A stretch of DNA of 32,616 nt, taken from the NCBI GenBank assembly GCA_947464955.1, contig CANHZI010000036.1, forward strand, positions 1-32,616. Direction: 5' to 3'. Positions 8,302-16,719 of the stretch are shown in pieces. Numbering within the stretch: position 1 is the first letter of the stretch; every line of letters begins with the position of its first letter. This stretch comes from Oxalobacteraceae bacterium. Lineage in GTDB: Bacteria; Pseudomonadota; Gammaproteobacteria; Burkholderiales; Burkholderiaceae_D. Under the pieces are notes generated by a model that saw nothing but the letters and a program-made list of their open reading frames with translations, was not told the DNA's origin and made no database searches. Both the position numbers and the translations under genes were made by a program.

Positions 8302-8772
8302 GTGTTTAATGTTGTCTTAGTCGAACCAGAAATCCCACCGAACACGGGCAATATTATTCGCCTTTGTGCCAATGCGGGGGTGCAACTACATTTAATCGAA
8401 CCTCTTGGCTTTCCCTTGGAAGATAGCAAATTAAAGCGTGCAGGCTTGGATTATCACGAATACGCACAGATGAAAGTGCATAAGGATTGGCAGGCATTTC
8501 TCGATAACGAACAGCCCAATGCCGAACGCATGTTTGCGATGACAACACATGGCTCAAGTAGCTTTGCGAAAATAGCGTTTGAAGCTGGGGATTATTTTGT
8601 GTTTGGCGCCGAAACGCGCGGCCTAGCCAAAGAACTCAGGGAATCTTTTCCAGAAAGTCAGCGCATCCGACTCCCGATGCGCCCTGACAATCGCAGTCTC
8701 AATCTCTCCAATACTGTCGCCATCGTCGTCTACGAGGCTTGGCGCCAACACGATTTCGCCGGTGGTAGCTAA
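8302..8772 (+). CDS. trmL: tRNA (cytidine(34)-2'-O)-methyltransferase
   Basis: This 156-aa SPOUT-family methyltransferase has the three knot motifs: the N-terminal NVVLVEPEIPPNTGNIIRLC, the middle VFGAETRGL, and the C-terminal IRLPMRPDNRSLNLSNTVAIV. TrmL methylates the wobble ribose of tRNA-Leu isoacceptors. Length matches the E. coli protein closely. The start is GTG at 8302 with AAAGAGG about 8 nt upstream. It follows comF in the same direction and ends 22 nt before the convergent end of a response-regulator gene. Confidence 0.95.
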   Translation: MFNVVLVEPEIPPNTGNIIRLCANAGVQLHLIEPLGFPLEDSKLKRAGLDYHEYAQMKVHKDWQAFLDNEQPNAERMFAMTTHGSSSFAKIAFEAGDYFVFGAETRGLAKELRESFPESQRIRLPMRPDNRSLNLSNTVAIVVYEAWRQHDFAGGS

Positions 8773-8794
8773 TCGATCAAACTAGTCATTGAAA

Positions 8795-9220
8795 TTAAGT
8801 GTTCGGTGCCGCGCGCGAAACCGAAGCTGCACTCCGCAAAATAAACCTTTCTCTGGCCTCGTTAAGTGTTTCGATCACACTCGCTGTATTGAAAGGTTTC
8901 AAAATGTAGCCGCTTGCACCCAGTTGCATCGCTTGCGAAACGACCTTTTCCTCCTCTGCACTTGTCACCATCAATACCAATGGCATGCTATTGCTTGCTT
9001 TTAACTTCGCCAACACATCAAGCCCGTTCATTTTCGGCATAACAACATCCAACAGCATAATGTCGGGCTTAAGACGAGCACACATTTCGATCGCCATCAC
9101 GCCGTCGGTAGCATCCCCCACAACCTCAAAATTTTGGCCGCGCAAAATGATCCGAAGCAGGGTCCGGGTCATGTCGTAATCATCGACAATTAGTACGCGA
9201 AGGACTCTTTTCTCACTCAT
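8795..9220 (-). CDS. Stand-alone CheY-like response regulator
   Basis: This 141-aa single receiver domain has the acidic pair in LIVDDYD, phospho-acceptor Asp in LLDVVMPKMNG, the switch Thr/Ser in MVTSA and the conserved Lys in YILKPF. A short Ser/Ala-rich tail follows, with no output domain. Start ATG 9220 is preferred because CAGGGTG lies 5-6 nt upstream; a GTG at 9241 would add seven residues. It is divergent from the chemosensory operon. Its partner is probably CheA of this locus, but whether it acts on the flagellar motor or as a phosphate sink cannot be read from sequence. Confidence 0.9.
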   Translation of the reverse strand: MSEKRVLRVLIVDDYDMTRTLLRIILRGQNFEVVGDATDGVMAIEMCARLKPDIMLLDVVMPKMNGLDVLAKLKASNSMPLVLMVTSAEEEKVVSQAMQLGASGYILKPFNTASVIETLNEARERFILRSAASVSRAAPNT

Positions 9221-9632
9221 CTTTTCACCCTGAGTTATCACGCCCTCATATTACATGTAAAGACGCAATTTGTTGTCGTAGTGCATGTTTCTATTGGATA
9301 CCCTCGAACCCTAAATGTCAACCACCATTCATGATACGTCCAAATTCGCCACTGCTATACGTCCTACTTTTGCTCGATTTTCTGCGAAATTCGACACGAA
9401 TGACTAAAAAACTACAATGTCAGGACCTCTGCCTAAAAACAACAGCTTGCATTTGATTTCTGGCAACTATCCGCCAAATAAGCGTGCTAAGCTATATCCG
9501 CATGGCAACAAAATAGGCTTTTCTGTTAATCTCATTTTCCGCGCAATCAAGACTAGGCCTTGGCCGCATTGATTGTCGCGTGAATTAACTCTGTCTCATT
9601 CATTTTTGTATTCACTAGGAGATACGAAGCAA
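9221..9632. other. Divergent intergenic region of the chemosensory locus
   Basis: About 410 nt without a credible gene separate the lone response regulator from the MCP-like gene. It contains a perfect 10-bp palindrome TTACATGTAA (9251-9260) close to the regulator start, a sigma-70-like promoter at 9391-9418 pointing right, and the AGGAG at 9617-9621. I see no hairpin with a T-tract, no tRNA-like structure and no convincing FliA promoter in it. Confidence 0.6.
9391..9418 (+). promoter_or_regulatory. Candidate sigma-70 promoter of the chemosensory operon
   Basis: TCGACA (9391-9396) and TACAAT (9413-9418) are separated by 16 nt; each matches its consensus at 5 of 6 positions. Transcription would begin near 9425 and leave a leader of roughly 200 nt before the ATG at 9633, which is long for a simple operon leader. 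Confidence 0.4.
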
Positions 9633-10880
9633 ATGAGTTTGTCTAGGTTCACATCAAAGCGTTGTTACCAACAAGGCGGTGTTAGGCTTGGATTGCTATT
9701 GCCCATACTCATTTTTATTTTCGCTGCGCTACCACTTTTCTCCAAAGCTGGGCCTTTGCAGTTCCTCTCTTTTCTCGGCGTTATTATCTTTGCTGTTATA
9801 TGGAAGAAGTGGCAACCAAGCACGCTTATCGAAGAAGATGGTGCAGCAACCGTGACCAAGATCAGTGAAACACCTGCTGAACATATTGTCGCGGAAGAAA
9901 TCGATAGCGGTGCTTCCCATCACGAAACGGAACAGCCACCGCGAACTTTCGATAACGAGCTTGATAACCGGACCGGCTTCTTCAAAGCAGTTCTCCCCGT
10001 TTGGCAAAACCATGTTGTCTCGGTCAAAGAAAAAACTGAAACTGCGGTTGCGCAGCTCATCGAAAGCTTCAGTTCCTTAGTCAATCAATTCGATGCCGCT
10101 GGCTTTTCAAGTCAAGCAAATGGATCCAGCTCAGGTCAACATCAATCAACTTTGCATCTTCTTGATTTGTGTCGCAATGACCTGCAACCGTTAATCGAAC
10201 AACTCGACAAGATGCTCAACAATAAGAGCGAATTACTAGAGGCAATCGGCGGTTTAGCCGAATCGACCGCAGATCTCAAAGACATGGCACATAGCGTCGG
10301 CGTAATTGCTGCGCAAACGAATCTGCTCGCGATCAACGCTTCAATCGAAGCAGCTCGTGCTGGAATTCATGGTAGAGGTTTTGCCGTCGTAGCTGGCGAA
10401 GTTCGTCGTCTCTCACAAATTTCAGCTGAAACAGGACAAACCATCAGCGTCAGAGTCAATGAAATCTCTGCCGTGGTAAAGGAAACGCTAAGGGCAGCAC
10501 AAAAAGCCAATGCCAATGATCGCGCGATCTTACTCAAATCTGGCAACCTAGTGAAAGATGTACTTGGTCATGTCCAAGATTTGGGCAACGCTGCCGAAAC
10601 CATGCGACAACAAGGCGAGGTTATCCGAAACGATGTCGAGAATCTGATCGTCACTCTTCAGTACCAAGATCGCGTGAGCCAAATGTTGGCCGTGCTTGAT
10701 CGTGACATCGGCAAGTTAATTACGACTTATGAAGAAAACTTGGCTTTCCCCGATAAAGATCAATGGATGAAAGAGTTAGAAACCTATTACACCATGGATG
10801 ATCAACATTTCAAGCATGCACAAACTCGACCTCCGTCGAAAGACAATGGTCAAGCCGAAACCGAAATTACGTTTTTCTAA
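9633..10880 (+). CDS. Short MCP-like membrane protein with a CheZ-like D-x3-Q motif
   Basis: This 415-aa protein has two membrane helices near the N-terminus (about residues 18-36 and 40-56) with almost no periplasmic loop, so it has no external ligand-binding domain. The central coiled coil carries the MCP hairpin tip ([34 protein letters not shown]), the part that contacts CheA and CheW in true receptors. Further on, [10 protein letters not shown] (D346, Q350) resembles the catalytic D-x3-Q of the CheZ phosphatase. ATG 9633 has AGGAG 11 nt upstream; a TTG at 9573 would add 20 residues. It heads the operon, 42 nt before cheY. It could be an intracellular signal receptor, a scaffold or a phosphatase. 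Confidence 0.8.
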   Translation: MSLSRFTSKRCYQQGGVRLGLLLPILIFIFAALPLFSKAGPLQFLSFLGVIIFAVIWKKWQPSTLIEEDGAATVTKISETPAEHIVAEEIDSGASHHETEQPPRTFDNELDNRTGFFKAVLPVWQNHVVSVKEKTETAVAQLIESFSSLVNQFDAAGFSSQANGSSSGQHQSTLHLLDLCRNDLQPLIEQLDKMLNNKSELLEAIGGLAESTADLKDMAHSVGVIAAQTNLLAINASIEAARAGIHGRGFAVVAGEVRRLSQISAETGQTISVRVNEISAVVKETLRAAQKANANDRAILLKSGNLVKDVLGHVQDLGNAAETMRQQGEVIRNDVENLIVTLQYQDRVSQMLAVLDRDIGKLITTYEENLAFPDKDQWMKELETYYTMDDQHFKHAQTRPPSKDNGQAETEITFF

Positions 10881-10922
10881 TTTTCCCCGCAACACAGTAG
10901 CCCAATTTGAGTGAGGTACAAC

Positions 10923-11291
10923 ATGTCAAAAACAGTGATGGTAGTCGATGATTCTGCATCGGTAAGACAAGTAGTCGGACTAGCCCTGCGTGGTGCTGGC
11001 TACACCGTAATCGAAGGCGCTGATGGCCAAGATGCCCTGTCAAAATTAAAAGGGCAGAAGGTGCATTTGATCATCTCCGACGTCAACATGCCCGTCATGG
11101 ATGGCATCACCTTTGTGCAAGAAGTGAAGAAGTTACCGATGTACAAATTCACTCCTATCATTATGCTGACCACGGAATCGCAAGAAGGAAAAAAACTACA
11201 AGGTCAAGCTGCCGGAGCTAAAGCTTGGGTAGTAAAGCCATTCCAACCAGCCCAGATGCTCGCCGCTGTGTCTAAATTGATCTTGCCGTAA
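10923..11291 (+). CDS. cheY: Chemotaxis response regulator CheY
   Basis: This 122-aa receiver domain has the acidic pair D9-D10, phospho-acceptor D53 in LIISDVNMP, TT at 83-84 and K105 in WVVKPF. The position usually held by Tyr106 in E. coli CheY is Trp here. It receives phosphate from CheA in the same operon. Start ATG 10923 follows GAGG by 6 nt. The stop is 10 nt before the STAS gene. Whether it acts on the motor or another target is open, since no flagellar gene is in the window. Confidence 0.93.
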   Translation: MSKTVMVVDDSASVRQVVGLALRGAGYTVIEGADGQDALSKLKGQKVHLIISDVNMPVMDGITFVQEVKKLPMYKFTPIIMLTTESQEGKKLQGQAAGAKAWVVKPFQPAQMLAAVSKLILP

Positions 11292-11301
11292 CGAGGCCCG
11301 T

Positions 11302-11583
11302 ATGAAAACGCGAACCATCGCTGGTGAACTAACCATCTACACGGCGGCAAACGAGAAACAGGCGCTACAAGAAGCTCTTGAGTCAACCGAGGAGCTCGAG
11401 GTGAATCTGTCGCAAGTATCTGAGATGGATAGCGCTGGGCTGCAAGTGTTAATTGTGCTCAAGCAGGAAGCCGCCCGACGTAAGAAAAAACTGCATTACA
11501 GCATGCATAGCAAAGCAGTATTAGAAATTCTCGAGATGTCGAACATGACCGCTAACTTTGGCGATCAAATTGTACTGACCTAA
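11302..11583 (+). CDS. STAS domain protein (anti-anti-sigma-like)
   Basis: This 93-aa single STAS domain has the typical EMDSAGLQVLI motif with candidate phospho-Ser S44, as in SpoIIAA/RsbV-type proteins. In those systems the unphosphorylated form binds a kinase or anti-sigma partner. No RsbW-like kinase or phosphatase is encoded here, yet the gene sits between cheY and cheA with gaps of 10 and 21 nt, so it should be made together with them. GAGG precedes the ATG. Its partner in chemotaxis is unknown; the CheA ATPase domain (same GHKL superfamily as RsbW) is one possibility, as an inference. Confidence 0.9.
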   Translation: MKTRTIAGELTIYTAANEKQALQEALESTEELEVNLSQVSEMDSAGLQVLIVLKQEAARRKKKLHYSMHSKAVLEILEMSNMTANFGDQIVLT

Positions 11584-11604
11584 TTCTCCCCGTTTGGAGC
11601 TGAC

Positions 11605-13821
11605 ATGAGTTTCGAAGATGAAATGAAGGCTGCGCTAGATACCTTTGTGGTTGAAAGTCGTGAACTATTGCAAGATATGGAAGATGGACTTCTGGGCCTA
11701 GAACATGATCCCAATCCTGCGGATTCAATTGGTGCGATTTTCCGAGCTGCGCATACCATCAAAGGCTCCTCTGGCTTATTCGGACTTGATCACATCGTAC
11801 ACTTCACCCACGTGGTTGAAAGCGTACTCGACATGCTGCGCAACGAAGAAATTTCTGTTTCGACCGAAATCATCGCTGTTCTACTTCCATGCCGTGACCA
11901 TATCAGTAGTCTAGTCGATGGTATCGCAGCAGGAATACTGGAAGAAACGCCAGAACAACGGGCACTAGGCGATGCCCTACACGTACAGCTTCGTGCCTTT
12001 CTCAACGGAGGCGGCGGACACACACAGGTGCAAGTGGTGTCTCAAGAAAACGAACAAACTCCGCACGCCAGTGGTGGCGGTGCAATGGATTCGGGGAATT
12101 GGTACCTCTCATTGCGATTTGGTCCCGATTGCTTACGCAACGGCATGGATCCACTCTCTTTCATTCGCTACCTAAGCACTTTGGGCGACGTCGTCAATCT
12201 ATTAACAGTCACCGATGCCATCCCCGAAATTGAAAAAATGGATGCGGAAACCTGCTACCTTGGTTTCGAAGTGGTCTTAAAAAGCAGCGCCAGCAAAGAA
12301 GCTATTGAGAACGTGTTTGAATTTGTCCGTGAAGACAGCACGATTCGTATTGTTCCTCCTAACAGTAAGGTCGACGAGTACATCGATATCATCAATAACC
12401 TCCCTGACGACACAGAATTAATTGGCGAAATTCTGATTAAGAGTGGCGTGTTAACGAAGCACGAATTGGACGAATGCTTACGATTACAAGCGCAACGTCA
12501 TCGTACCGCAGACGGCAAAACCAGCGACGCGCCGATTGGTGAAATCTTGGTCAAACAAGAGATGTTGCAACAGCCAATTCTGAACGCCGCGCTAAACAAG
12601 CAACAGCAAGTCAAAGATACCAAAGCACGTGAGAAGCAAAATATTCGGGTTGATGCTGAACGCCTCGACAAATTGATCGACCTTGTTGGTGAACTCGTCA
12701 TCGCAGGCGCAGGTGCCAACCTCAGAGCGAATAAAACTGATGACGTTGCACTGCTTGAAGCTACAAGCGAAGTCATGCGCCTAGTAGAAGAAGTACGAGA
12801 TAGCGCACTACAACTTCGTATGGTGCCGATTGGCACTACATTTAGTCGCTTTCAACGCGTGGTGCGTGATGTCAGTATCGAACTGGGTAAAGACATCGTA
12901 TTAGAGACATCCGGAGGCGATACAGAAGTTGATAAATCAGTGGTCGATAAGATTGGCGATCCATTAATGCACTTGGTACGCAATTCTATGGATCACGGTA
13001 TTGAAGCTGCCGCCCTACGCGCCGCGCGTGGGAAACCTGCGCAAGGCACATTGCGATTAAACGCCTACCATGAATCAGGCAGCATCGTGATCGAAGTATC
13101 CGATGATGGCGGCGGTCTCAATCGCGACAAGATTTTGGCCAAAGCGATTGAACGTGGTCTCGTGATGCCAGGTGCAAACCTAAGCGATAGAGAAATCTAT
13201 GCCTTAATCTTCGAAGCAGGTTTTTCCACTGCAGATCAAGTATCCAATCTATCAGGCCGTGGCGTTGGCATGGATGTAGTTAAACGAAATGTCACTTCGC
13301 TTCGCGGCACTATCGAAATCGATAGCGAAATGGGCGTGGGTGCAACGATGCGCATTCGCATGCCTTTGACTCTCGCAATTATTGACGGTTTCTTGGTTGG
13401 CGTCGGCGGCTCTTCCTTTGTCATTCCATTAGATAACGTGATTGAGTGTATCGAATTACCTAGACAAGCAACAGAGCAAGACTATATGGACCTACGCGGC
13501 GAGGTACTACCTTTTATCCGTCTGCGTCAGATCTACGATATTGCGGGCGATATTCCGCGTCGACAAAACATCGTTGTCGTCGGGTATGGCGAGCATCGAG
13601 CAGGTTTGGTAGTCGATCGCCTACTTGGCGAGTTCCAAACTGTAATTAAACCTCTAGGAAAATTATTTCAGCACTTACAGGGCATAGGTGGCTCAACCAT
13701 TCTTGGCAGTGGCGAAGTCGCGCTCATCTTAAGCGTCAGTTCAATGATACAGAGTTATGCGCGTCAAGCTCGCCTGAAACATTTGCAGCTAACTAACAGC
13801 AATAATTTGACGGCGAATTAG
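11605..13821 (+). CDS. cheA: Chemotaxis histidine kinase CheA with inserted MshEN-like motifs
   Basis: This 738-aa kinase begins with an HPt (P1) domain with phospho-His H50 in AAHTIKGSSG. A region of about residues 164-260 follows (GNWYLSLRFGPDCLRNGMDPL...) that replaces the usual P2 and is found in some large CheA proteins. Two repeats (about 272-295 and 310-333) share IGEIL-x-K and end in LxxQ or LNKQ, resembling MshEN/GspE N-terminal motifs. P3 dimerisation starts near 346. P4 has N box HLVRNSMDHG (about 456), G1 DDGGG and G2 GRGVGMDVV (about 551). A CheW-like P5 domain begins near 585. It phosphorylates CheY and CheB. It is 73 nt ahead of the first large MCP. Confidence 0.96.
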   Translation: MSFEDEMKAALDTFVVESRELLQDMEDGLLGLEHDPNPADSIGAIFRAAHTIKGSSGLFGLDHIVHFTHVVESVLDMLRNEEISVSTEIIAVLLPCRDHISSLVDGIAAGILEETPEQRALGDALHVQLRAFLNGGGGHTQVQVVSQENEQTPHASGGGAMDSGNWYLSLRFGPDCLRNGMDPLSFIRYLSTLGDVVNLLTVTDAIPEIEKMDAETCYLGFEVVLKSSASKEAIENVFEFVREDSTIRIVPPNSKVDEYIDIINNLPDDTELIGEILIKSGVLTKHELDECLRLQAQRHRTADGKTSDAPIGEILVKQEMLQQPILNAALNKQQQVKDTKAREKQNIRVDAERLDKLIDLVGELVIAGAGANLRANKTDDVALLEATSEVMRLVEEVRDSALQLRMVPIGTTFSRFQRVVRDVSIELGKDIVLETSGGDTEVDKSVVDKIGDPLMHLVRNSMDHGIEAAALRAARGKPAQGTLRLNAYHESGSIVIEVSDDGGGLNRDKILAKAIERGLVMPGANLSDREIYALIFEAGFSTADQVSNLSGRGVGMDVVKRNVTSLRGTIEIDSEMGVGATMRIRMPLTLAIIDGFLVGVGGSSFVIPLDNVIECIELPRQATEQDYMDLRGEVLPFIRLRQIYDIAGDIPRRQNIVVVGYGEHRAGLVVDRLLGEFQTVIKPLGKLFQHLQGIGGSTILGSGEVALILSVSSMIQSYARQARLKHLQLTNSNNLTAN

Positions 13822-13894
13822 TCCATAAATTAGACATCCGCGAAACACGTTCTGGCACCCTTAAAAAATGTAACACCTTAACCAAGGAACATCG

Positions 13895-16582
13895 ATGAAT
13901 CTCAACAAACTAACTATCACACAAAGATTAGGACTCGGCTTTTCTTTAGTCTTATTTCTTCTGATCGCTATTGTTGCTATCGGCCTTAGTAAGTTCGCTA
14001 CTATCACCGCAACCAACGACGAAATCATGCATAAAGACTTCGTCAAAACAGAGATCGCAACTACCATTCTCGACAATATGAGAGGTACGATCGGGCGGAT
14101 TCTTCAAATTTCCGCGAGCACAGAGAAAGACGTTATTAGCTCTGCGAAAGATCGATTACAAGCCAATGTCAAAGCTACTAATGAAAGCCTCTCAAAATTA
14201 GAGGCGATGCTGGATCAATCCGATGGGCGTGCCATCTTCAGTAAGATTAAGACCAAATCCGATGCCTACACACAATCTTACCAACGCGCGATTGCCCTAG
14301 CAGATCAAGGTAAACGGGATGAGGCGATCAAACTTATCAATAGTGAGACCTACCCCGCAATGTCTGAAGCAGCAAGCCTGATCCGCAATCTAGTCGAACA
14401 ACAACAAAAATCATTCGTAGAAAAAAATAATCGCAATGACGAAGCTTACGAATCGGTAGTCTCGCAGATCAAATATCTTACTGGCTTCACTATATTTATT
14501 GCAGGTTTTATTGCGTTCTTTGTTAGCCGCAATATCCGCAATCAGATTGGTGGCGAACCCGACGACGTCGCAAAATTTGCTGCAGAAATCAATGCAGGTA
14601 ACTTCAACGCCGACATGAATTTGCGCCAAGGTGACGATAGCAGCATTGTCGCCAACCTGAAAGCCATGGTTAACGTGCTGAAATTACGCATGCAAGAATC
14701 GGAACGCACCGCGCGTGAAACGCTACGCATCAAAATTGCGCTAGATAACGTTAATACCAATGTCATGATTGCAGATAGTGATCGAAAAATTATTTACATG
14801 AATAAATCGATCCACGCCATGTTGCAAAACGCGGAACAAGATGTGCGTAAAGTACTACCCAATTTTACGGTGGCAAATCTATTGGGATCTAACATCGACC
14901 AGTTTCATAAAAATCCTGCGCATCAACACCAGCTACTCGCAAACTTCACGCAAAACCACAGAGCTCAAATCTCGGTCGGCGCACGCACCTTTGCGCTTTC
15001 CGCAAATCCTGTGATTGACGAGCAAGGGCAACGCTTAGGTAGTGTTGTCGAATGGGCTGACATTACTGAACAACTGGCTGCTAAAGCGGCGGCAGATAAA
15101 ATCGCGGCTGAAAACTTAAGAATCAAAATTGCACTTGATGGTTGCGCGACAAACGTCATGATTGCCGACAATGAGCGAAATATCATTTACGCCAATGAAT
15201 CTGTGCGCAAAATGTTGGCGAATGCGGAATCAGATCTACGCAAGGCTTTACCGAACTTCAGTGCTGCCAATCTGATCGGTTCAAACATCGATCAATTCCA
15301 CAAAAATCCAGCGCATCAACGAGATCTCTTAGCAAGCTTCACCACAAACTTCCGCACCCAGATTTCTGTCGGCGGACGGACATTTGCACTGTCTGCAAAC
15401 CCTGTTATAAACACTCAAGGCGAACGCCTCGGTAGCGTTGTAGAGTGGAATGATAGAACTGCTGAAGTCGCGGTCGAAAAAGAAGTCGCCCACATTGTTG
15501 AAAACGCTGTTGCTGGGAACTTCAGCACCCGAATCGACGAAACCAGCAAAACGGGTTTCTTCGCCAAACTTAGTGCCGACATCAATCGTCTGCTCAGTGT
15601 CAGCGAAGACGGCTTAAACGAAGTCTTGCGCATACTTGCTGGTATGGCCCACGGTGATCTTACGCAAACAATAGAGAAAGATTATCAAGGGATATTTGGT
15701 GAACTCAAAGATTCTAGCAATGCCACGATTGAGAAACTTGCCGAAATTGTTTCAGATGTCATGATTTCAGCGGATGCGCTTGCCAATGCATCGGAACAAG
15801 TCAGTGCTACCTCTCAAGCCTTGTCGCAAGCTGCTAGCGAGCAAGCCGCAGGGGTCGAGGAAACTAGCGCAAGCGTCGAACAAATGGCCGCTGGCATTAA
15901 TCAGAACGCGGAGAATGCCAAAGTCACCGATGGCATCGCAGAAAAAGCATCGAAGCAAGCGATTGAGGGTGGTGAGGCAGTGAAAGAAACCGTTGGAGCG
16001 ATGAAAGAAATTGCTTCACGTATCGGCATCATTGATGACATCGCCTATCAAACCAATATGTTAGCGCTCAACGCTGCGATTGAAGCCGCTCGCGCTGGTG
16101 AACATGGCAAGGGTTTTGCTGTAGTTGCCGCGGAAGTGCGCAAATTAGCTGAACGCAGCCAAGTCGCGGCTAAAGAAATTGGAGACCTCGCCAGTGGCAG
16201 TGTAAAGACCGCCGAACGTGCGGGTTCACTCATTGAGGAAATTGTTCCAAGTATCGGACGTACCTCAGATTTGGTTCAAGAAATCGCAGCAGCTTCACAG
16301 GAACAATCAGTCGGTGCCTCGCAAATCAATACAGCGATGAACCAAATGAATCAAATTACACAACAAAACGCATCTTCCAGCGAAGAACTCGCGGCAACTG
16401 CGGAAGAAATGACGAGCCAGGCCGAACAATTGATGAGTTTGATCGGGTTCTTCCAACTAGAAAACACCACCAAGAAAAGTGCAGCAAAAACCCCAACCTC
16501 CACGACTAAAACACAGAGGTCTATGCCCAAAGCAAGCAATGTTGTAAGTAATTTTGATACCGCAAAGTTTGAGCGATTTTAA
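13895..16582 (+). CDS. Methyl-accepting chemotaxis protein with two PAS domains (paralogue 1)
   Basis: This 895-aa receptor has TM1 (about residues 12-32), a periplasmic four-helix-bundle-like domain of about 160 residues, TM2 (about 194-212) and a HAMP domain. Two closely similar PAS domains follow (about 282-388 and 412-519), each with a conserved FHKNPAHQ segment, then a second HAMP-like region and the MA signalling domain with the tip [20 protein letters not shown] near 713. The last residues KFERF fit the CheR-tethering pentapeptide pattern x-aromatic-x-x-aromatic. The start ATG follows AAGGA. It probably senses an external ligand plus an internal one or redox state through PAS; the stimulus is unknown. 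Confidence 0.94.
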   Translation: MNLNKLTITQRLGLGFSLVLFLLIAIVAIGLSKFATITATNDEIMHKDFVKTEIATTILDNMRGTIGRILQISASTEKDVISSAKDRLQANVKATNESLSKLEAMLDQSDGRAIFSKIKTKSDAYTQSYQRAIALADQGKRDEAIKLINSETYPAMSEAASLIRNLVEQQQKSFVEKNNRNDEAYESVVSQIKYLTGFTIFIAGFIAFFVSRNIRNQIGGEPDDVAKFAAEINAGNFNADMNLRQGDDSSIVANLKAMVNVLKLRMQESERTARETLRIKIALDNVNTNVMIADSDRKIIYMNKSIHAMLQNAEQDVRKVLPNFTVANLLGSNIDQFHKNPAHQHQLLANFTQNHRAQISVGARTFALSANPVIDEQGQRLGSVVEWADITEQLAAKAAADKIAAENLRIKIALDGCATNVMIADNERNIIYANESVRKMLANAESDLRKALPNFSAANLIGSNIDQFHKNPAHQRDLLASFTTNFRTQISVGGRTFALSANPVINTQGERLGSVVEWNDRTAEVAVEKEVAHIVENAVAGNFSTRIDETSKTGFFAKLSADINRLLSVSEDGLNEVLRILAGMAHGDLTQTIEKDYQGIFGELKDSSNATIEKLAEIVSDVMISADALANASEQVSATSQALSQAASEQAAGVEETSASVEQMAAGINQNAENAKVTDGIAEKASKQAIEGGEAVKETVGAMKEIASRIGIIDDIAYQTNMLALNAAIEAARAGEHGKGFAVVAAEVRKLAERSQVAAKEIGDLASGSVKTAERAGSLIEEIVPSIGRTSDLVQEIAAASQEQSVGASQINTAMNQMNQITQQNASSSEELAATAEEMTSQAEQLMSLIGFFQLENTTKKSAAKTPTSTTKTQRSMPKASNVVSNFDTAKFERF

Positions 16583-16657
16583 TGTTAAATGATGTGACAT
16601 CGATCGTTTTAATTGATACGTCGCAAGGCAAAAGGACACAATAGGGGTTGGAAATGT

Positions 16658-16684
16658 TAACGAGAAAAAATGGTGTGCCGTAGA
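16658..16684 (+). promoter_or_regulatory. Candidate FliA (sigma-28) promoter before the second MCP
   Basis: TAACGAGA (16658-16665), an 11-nt spacer, then GCCGTAGA (16677-16684), compared with the flagellar sigma-28 pattern TAAAGTTT-N11-GCCGATAA. The GCCG core and the spacing fit exactly; the rest matches in part. It lies 35 nt before the ATG of the second MCP in a 137-nt gap, so this receptor and cheWRDB may have their own promoter. Confidence 0.45.
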
Positions 16685-16719
16685 GGCAATAATAAGATCT
16701 AAGAGGAAGGGTTACTGCT

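Noticed and set aside
9545-9572. TCAAG...GCCGCATT as a FliA promoter before the MCP-like gene
   Set aside because: The spacing between the boxes is about 3 nt too short for sigma-28 and the last half of the -10 box does not match.
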